DNA of 64,000 bases from Balanoglossus misakiensis (Eukaryota; Hemichordata): positions 5,084,001 to 5,148,000 of the forward strand of contig CM082579.2 of assembly GCA_040954595.2 (NCBI GenBank), given 5' to 3'. Within the stretch, counting starts at the first letter, position 1. Each line of letters starts with the position of its first letter. Under the pieces are notes generated by a model. The model had not been told where the DNA came from and searched no databases. It saw only the letters and a list, made by a program, of their open reading frames with translations. The position numbers and the translations under genes are program-made. This document shows positions 52,719 to 64,000 of the stretch, piece by piece.

Positions 52719-55700
52719 GGTGTGATGGGGAGATTTTTGTCTGGTTTCGAAGTATGATTACTGTTAAAATGTACAATTTCATTCATGTGCGTGTGTGAAC
52801 ATACTTCTTGTACTCAACTTTGATGTAAAGAAAGAACTTGCAATAAAAATTATATATTTTTTTGTTTTACTGCAGCCTTCTTACTGAGGGATGACCGAGA
52901 TGAATGAAAGACTGGCCTACCACCAGCCAGGGGACCACCATCTCTGCACTACCAGCCAGCAAGGGACTACAACATGTACTACCAGCTGGGAACCACCGAA
53001 CGACCAGCTGGGAATGTCCATCCCCTTACAGAAACTTCTCATCTACAAAATCCTGCGGACCCAAAACTGGTCACAATCTAGTATCTACCGCAGACAAGAT
53101 ACAAAAGCGACAATTTAATGACAAAAAAAACAACACTGATCGCAACAAAGGCACTGATTTTCTGTTTGTCTCATCCTTGACGTCACCACCGAATCCAAAG
53201 TCAACAGGATGCAAAAATCGCAAGAATTTATTGACCAGATTAAGACTCAGCAAGCCGCTTTTTCTGTTCTGTTGGACAGGTTTTAAATCCTCTTAGCCGA
53301 CCACTACTGGGACAACAATCGCCGACAGATCCAACACAGTAGTGAACTTTTGTCTGGGTTTAACTACAGATGTTATGTAAACTGACGGGTGGTCATTGAT
53401 ATGTTGATGCTTTGACGCGTAGCTTACTGTTTGAGATTATTTTAATAAAACAGTCCCAGGCATTCTGTACATACAATCAGCAACCGTCTTATCATTCTCA
53501 CCAGTTACGAGAGCATGCAGAGTTTCTCAATAACCACTGATTAGTGCTACCATAAAATGATCTCCAAAAGCGCATTTGGTGCTATGAACCTTGATCAGGA
53601 TTTATTTTATCACCATCTCTCCTCTCATACGTAGAGAAAATTATGGAGTTAATCTTTTACATTGTGAAATAGTCTCTTTTTATCAGGATTTGCTGGATGG
53701 ACATTCAAAGAGTCCCTAAAACCTAACACAAGTGTTTGTTAAAAAACAATGTATTTTACATAGCCTACAGCTACTTTTAAATTTCTATGATAGAATGTAT
53801 CTTTCATGTTAAATAAAGATACCACTTTGGTAAAGCTAGTTTGTTGTTATTTTGTTTTAGCAGAGAGTGAGAGGAAAATTTTTAAGAATCATTGTATTAA
53901 AGGTGAAGTTGGCAAACTAACAGCATAATCCTTCTACAGCAGGCCAGAGGGACACACAGAGGACAAAAAGCACAGAGAGGTTAGAATGTACAGCACTTCA
54001 CTCCATTGGACAAACACTCATCGGCTACCTGACAGTCGACACTATTGTGACATCATTCTTCGCAGAGGTCTGAAGACAATACAAGTCGTGTGATCAGTTT
54101 GGAATGTTTCTTTTTATTCCTTCAGTATAGTACCCCTGCCTTCGCTGTTTGACCCCTGACTGAAAAACCAACATGTCTGGCCACTTGCATGTTACACAAT
54201 AGAGCAAACCCTGCAATGATTAGACACACAGAAAAAATCTTCCCCAGCATAGGAGGAAACATAAAAACCTTGTTTTCAATTCATCAGCACATTGCCCGGC
54301 TAATATAACAAAGAGAGGTGTTAAAAGAGTTTTTGTGCCACTGAACTCATTATCACTGATGCCAGTTTTGACTTTCAAATTCCATTATTGTTCTTATTGT
54401 TAGTGACACTACCAGAACTACATTATGTATGTCCCCACTCTTAATTTTTGTTGTCTTACAGTCAGAAACAGTCCTACTTCAAAATGACACTATGAAACTT
54501 GGAAATTACATGTAGTAAGTTTTATCAATATCGACTGATTTTCTAACTAGCAGGTCATTTCGTATTTGGAGGATTCCACTGGCAAAATTGAACACATTAT
54601 ACAGTACTGTGTTGATACACCTTCTATGTCCAAATACAAACGCAACCCCCACTTTTGTTTCTTTTCTTGCAGCTCAGTGACAAAGACAAAAAGAACAGAA
54701 ATACTTAGCAGCCAAAGTTTGCAAACAGAATCCAGCAAAGTAACAAAACAGAACATCTGGCCTTTTATAACTCTGGGTGCAAAGTTACGAAGAAAACTTG
54801 TCTTTTGTTGCAAAACAGCAAAATAGAGATCTTTGTACTGGAAATTCCTTCCCAGGTAAATGTATGCAGGTAACCTGTCATTGGATACCCCAGGCCTCGG
54901 ATTCCAATCACGTCCCACCATACATTGTACCTTGTGGAATGCCTTCACGTCTCTGCACCCATCAGCTAATTACATGGCATCGCTCTATCAACAGATCCTT
55001 AATTCACATTCAAAAAAGATACTCAGAATTGTTACCAGAGATTTATAGCATTGTGTGTGCTGACATGTTTAAATGCAAGCTGTCGAAAGAAAAGGTGACA
55101 TTTTCTTCCTTGGAGACGCAGGAACTGGGCAGCATAAAGATAAGATTTATTTTATGATGCAATGGCGAAAAAATTCATGTACACCTTGGGCAAAGTAATC
55201 CTAGCTACATGTACGTTCTCACAAGAATTAACTGAGATTTTTCATTTAAAACTTGAGGCTTATTACAATGGTACCATAGATGGTCTTGGCATCATTGTAA
55301 TTCACCCGTCAAAAGAAAAAACCTTACAGAAGGTCAAAGTCACAGACATAAAGTTCAGAAAGTTTACTGAGGATGGACAAAAAGACAGCATCCTCCATCT
55401 TGAAAGTTCAGAGAAAGTCATTCTCCATTAAAACAGAATTTTGGGAACTTCACACCTACGGTCTTCCCATAGCCATCATCAAACCTGGACAGATTGCACA
55501 GTTACATTACACGTACCGTGGACCGCCAACAGCCATTACAAACCACTTTGGTCAGACGGGAAGAGAAATGACCAATAAATGACCGTGGGCCACAAAGGTT
55601 CCACACTCTTAAATTTCATTAACAGCCAGACAATTTGCTGCCATACAGAAAAGTCAGTCGAGTGAGGACAATAGAAAAGTGGTTTGTAGCCTATAATATC

Positions 55701-56373
55701 TATACCGTACGCGACAGATCAGACCCAGCACTGCCAGTCCAAAGTCAGAAGTCTACAAGTAAACTAACACCACGCAATTTTGAACCAAACATCTACCATT
55801 TTACAATACAGTGAAAAAATGTATACAACAGGTAACAGGATAGGTTAATTGACTTTGACACCGAGACTTAATATTTTCCATGGTGGAATGTACTGCGAAA
55901 ATTAATTCATAATACATTAACACACCACATGTCACATGTTCGTTTCACTAATACATTTCTGTTGGGCTATAAATACCCACTTTTAATTATGGTGTATGTA
56001 TTGTTTATTCTCTGGTTGGATAAAAATGTGACGAGGACAGTGACAGAACCTCAGCTGTGTATTTGGTACCCTTCGTAACATGTGCCCATTCTTGCATAAA
56101 ATCTCAAGTTCTGGTCATTTCTTTTTTACTGTCTATGGGTCAACACGCTGTGCAGCATTCCCCACCTATTCTTTTGCCCTGAAACACTGCACAACAGGGA
56201 GTCTAAGAGAATGAATGGTGTACTTTCACAAAATAAAATGTACAAGGTTGGACGTCCATTGAACAAGGACAGACCACATCACCACAGCTCGGCACTTAGC
56301 CTCCACCACAGTCGGTATAACAAGTGGTTAATTATGTTGGTCTAGTGATAAAACAAGATGCTAGATGTATGTT

Positions 56374-56452
56374 AGCTGCGATGATTGTAGGGGTTTGAGT
56401 GGCTGCGAACACACCACTCAACCTAGCAGCACCCACTACAATCATTGCAGCT
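56374..56452. repeat. Inverted repeat, 17-bp arms
   Basis: Arms AGCTGCGATGATTGTAG and CTACAATCATTGCAGCT (one mismatch), with an internal gagtgg...ccactc pairing, so the whole 79 bases can fold. It probably is a short MITE fragment, or half of a larger element with the next inverted repeat. Confidence 0.7.
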
Positions 56453-56485
56453 AGATGTGTGTATACTGTGTGAGCTCCCAATGAG

Positions 56486-56555
56486 GTTTCGTACGGTTGT
56501 CATTGATGACCGTGGTATTACACTTGTATCACGTCCGATGACAACCGATTGAAAC
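56486..56555. repeat. Inverted repeat, 18-bp arms
   Basis: GTTTCGTACGGTTGTCAT against the complement of ATGACAACCGATTGAAAC (15 of 18) around a 34-base centre. It lies 33 bases from the previous inverted repeat. Confidence 0.65.
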
Positions 56556-56644
56556 GTCAATGTTTACCCAAATCAAAGTCCAAATCCTTGGCGGTCTGCT
56601 CAAAACCTATTACACTCCACTACTGGTAAATTAAGTGCATAAGT

Positions 56645-56668
56645 AAATGAATGAATGAATGAATGAAT
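56645..56668. repeat. Short (TGAA)n tract
   Basis: Five to six tandem tetramers in the first kilobase of Shroom-like intron 1. It has the same motif as the long tract at 45 kb. Confidence 0.85.
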
Positions 56669-57153
56669 ATGGATAATCATTGAAGAGTTTCGGAAATTGT
56701 GAGCGCGTGTTTCAAATTTTGGAATTAATTGAAAATGTGAATGAACATTTCCCAGAACATCAAGTGAATGTCCACACATACATGTACATGATGTCGATTT
56801 CCATGTAGCACAGTGGCTTATGAAAGGTCGTTGACGTTCTGGGTTATGTGAATCTTGTGAACAGGTATCGTCAACGAGAATGGACTTTGGAACACCCGAA
56901 CGCACTGTTATGATCATAGCCTCTTACCCAAACCGTAACTTCGTAAGGAAGATAAAACTCCACCGGGCGTTGGTACACATTCACTGGAATTGTCAAGTTG
57001 TGTGTCACTGAAACTGACATGGCTTGGCATGCAGGCACGCGTCGATCGTCGTGCGTGCATTTCACCAGTGTACGTGTACGCACGCCGGGTGTTGTTTCCG
57101 GGACACGGACTTGTTGATCATAACGTACGCTCTCTGTTGATACGTGTACTTAC

Positions 57154-57351
57154 TTCGGAAATCACAAGAGCAGACTGCATTTCAAGTCCACCACTGACCG
57201 TGAAACCCCACGGTCGACCACCCTTCAATACCACTTCGAAAACTTTCCCCCTGTACTGCGACGGGGACGGGTGTCTCAGCTGGGCCAGATGTGGCGGCCG
57301 GTGGGATTGCTGCTGGACGTCGCCGTCCACTCTGCCTGGTTTGGCACTCAT
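57154..57351 (-). CDS. Shroom-family protein, first coding exon (PDZ first half)
   Basis: 66 codons from ATG (57351-57349, context gaacATGA) to donor GTAAGT, phase 0. After about 35 polar residues comes VFEVVLKGGRPWGFTVSGG, a PDZ carboxylate-binding loop of the PWGF type, then LEMQSALVISE. It joins exactly, in phase, to the exon at 26772-26920. Shroom proteins carry one N-terminal PDZ with PWGFTLKGGLE and act at apical junctions, binding actin and recruiting Rho kinase to drive apical constriction. PDLIM and synaptopodin-2 PDZs also have PWGF, but the following residues (GGLE, EEGSKA) fit Shroom better. An upstream acceptor at 57380 may join a 5' UTR exon. The function of the PDZ is inferred by family. 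Confidence 0.8.
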
Positions 57352-57533
57352 GTTCCTCGCGTCGAATCGCCGAAATATCCTGGAAAAAAACACAGGTTAT
57401 GACGAGATCACACCCGCACTGGGTGTGTTGAAGTCTCTAATGTCTCCATTGAAATGTTTTAAAGACTGGCGTCCTTTCTATTCACAGGTGAATCGTGGGC
57501 GAAGGGGGGCTTAGCTGTACGGGGACAGGTCAC

Positions 57534-57587
57534 TGCAAAGTACTATGGGAAAACAGGGAAAGTTTTATACGTGCAAGGGCGCCCTCT
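57534..57587 (-). promoter_or_regulatory. Candidate Shroom-like promoter (TATA box, CTCF-like word)
   Basis: On the minus strand TATAAAAC lies at 57569-57562 and a GCAGTG initiator-like word has its A at 57534, 35 bp downstream, slightly longer than the usual spacing. A GCGCCCTCT word (plus strand 57579-57587) sits 10 bp upstream of the TATA box. The leader would contain a short upstream ORF (ATGG near 57450). A good acceptor-like tract (tttttttccag at 57380) just upstream of the coding start allows an alternative in which the leader is spliced. Confidence 0.4.
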
Positions 57588-58077
57588 ATAGAAATATAAA
57601 AGTTTTCGAAAGGGGATGGGGTTTTCTCGAGTTTTCAAACTGAAAAAGTTCTTTTCCATTCTAACATTTAATTAAAATTACAATCGCTAATCTTTCTCTT
57701 GTTTTCCGATCTCTTTCTTATCACAGCATTGATATCCGAGACAATAGTTTTCCTAGTTCAGCTGCAGCTTGGAACTGACCAACTGGCCACTTTACTTCAA
57801 TAGGTTGCAGTACCATGATCAGCTAATACTTTTACAAAATCAATGACCTACCAGATGCAGAAGCAAAAATGAAATGACAACACGATTATTGAAAAAAAAC
57901 TTTAATGATACTTGGCAAGTTCATTTTGACACTAGCAAAATTTGCAGAAAAAATGACAAGTTCTGTGATATGCAGGAAAATGCCCTATCCCAACTAGCCC
58001 TGTTACACCAGTACACCAATTCAATTTCTGATATAAAAATGTAAATGATAAATCAGTCCTTGGCCTTATTGCACATT

Positions 58078-58859
58078 TTTATTAGTTAGTTTATAAAAAC
58101 TACTGCTCGTTATGTTAGTTCTCTTCCAAATTCTATCACTGGAAATATTTTTTACATGTACCAAATATTTGTCTTTGACGTTCAGAAAAAAATCTGGTGC
58201 TTGACTTGCATATCATCAGTTGGCTTCTTTTTCAAAGGTTTAAAAATACCTAATATTAACTTGACATTAACTTGCATGTGACACATAACAATGTTCAAAA
58301 GCCAGGTGTATCTCAAAACGCTAAGAACAGAGTTGGTTGTAGAGTCTCGGAAAATTTTCATGATTACCAGAAGAATGTGGTATGCGCCCTCTACGATATA
58401 TATTTCCCACAACTTTTGTTTTTTTAAGAAAGCCAAAGTTTCTCGCAAAACCCAATGCAGCTTTATTCCACTCAGATTTATCTCAATCTGCAGTACATAT
58501 TGGCTTCTTTGGAAGGGGGACAATGTCTAATTCCTTTCAAAGACATGTTAGTATCTAGCATACGTGTACGATACAACCTGAATAGCGTGGTTGGTTTCAA
58601 ATGACACAAGAAACTTAAAGACACAATGGATACTAACAATGGTTCAAAAAGTGCAACTGGGTTTCCAGTTTTAAAAAATATCATGTACTCTCTTCCAATT
58701 AAAAATAATTCATAGATCTAAAATGGGGTAAAGGCTAATAAAAGCTACAAAATATCGGCAGCTTATATCTTCATAAGGATCATATCAGTGTTCATGTCAT
58801 CTAAACTTCATACCATACTCAAAAGAGTAAAAATGGACAGTGTAAAACAACAGATTTCC
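58078..58859 (-). other. INF2-like 3' UTR with candidate poly(A) signals
   Basis: Noncoding sequence directly after the formin stop. Two AATAAA hexamers read on the minus strand, at 58462-58467 and 58078-58083, are candidate poly(A) signals about 400 and 780 bases after the stop. The extent of the UTR is inferred. It ends at most about 0.55 kb before the likely start of the Shroom-like transcript. Confidence 0.5.

Positions 58860-64000
<5,141 letters not shown>

Larger units (their letters stand above)
26921..57153 (-). other. Shroom-like intron 1, about 30.2 kb
   Basis: Bounded by donor GTAAGT at its right end and acceptor ccgcag at its left end. A long first intron splitting the PDZ region is usual in Shroom genes. 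Apart from the elements listed separately I see no coding exon I would defend. Long stretches such as 36-43 kb and 46-52 kb show only AT-rich sequence, acatgtacatgt words and short simple repeats. Confidence 0.7.

Noticed and set aside
54777-55431. Overlapping plus-strand open frames with protein-like stretches
   Set aside because: No domain recognised; frames shift between stops and lack supporting splice sites.

Overview
The window is nuclear DNA from an animal with introns. I see no operons, no bacterial gene structure and no viral or plasmid genes. The only sequence that can be read confidently as protein is two minus-strand, multi-exon genes of actin-cytoskeleton proteins, both running off the window. 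Single-copy INF2-like and Shroom-like genes, introns ranging from about 100 bp to 30 kb, many acatgtacatgt-type words and a load of short inverted-repeat elements fit a marine invertebrate bilaterian (lophotrochozoan or invertebrate deuterostome). I cannot name the species.

Right end (58.86-64.0 kb): the C-terminal half of an INF2-type inverted formin. Eleven coding exons carry a Ser/Thr-rich linker, a long Pro-rich FH1 coded by a minisatellite, a full FH2 domain, a WH2/DAD-like segment and a basic tail ending at a stop at 58860. Every splice phase joins correctly. The N-terminal regulatory half lies beyond 64000.

Middle (57.5 kb leftwards): about 1.5 kb downstream of the formin stop, on the same strand, lies the 5' end of a Shroom-family gene. 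Its first coding exon (57154-57351) and second (26772-26920) each hold half of one PDZ domain and are separated by an intron of about 30.2 kb. The rest of the gene (actin-binding SD1/ASD1 and Rho-kinase-binding SD2/ASD2 in known Shrooms) is not visible and should lie left of position 1.

Left 26.7 kb: presumably the next Shroom intron. It contains two minus-strand segments that look like alternative first coding exons (18699-18784, with a TATA box and initiator at textbook spacing; and 13585-13733). Both end in the same splice phase (2) as the PDZ exon, so each could make a PDZ-less Shroom isoform from an internal promoter. This is the most interesting unproven structure here.

The rest is noncoding DNA with recognisable elements: a 967-bp foldback element with 9-bp target-site duplications, a 189-bp MITE also with 9-bp duplications beside the second PDZ exon, a near-perfect 143-bp palindrome abutting a second inverted repeat, a miRNA-like hairpin, a perfect 2 x 61-bp duplication, a (TGAA)n tract, and recurrent RFX X-box-like and CTCF-like words. 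No transposase, reverse transcriptase, tRNA or rRNA gene was recognised.
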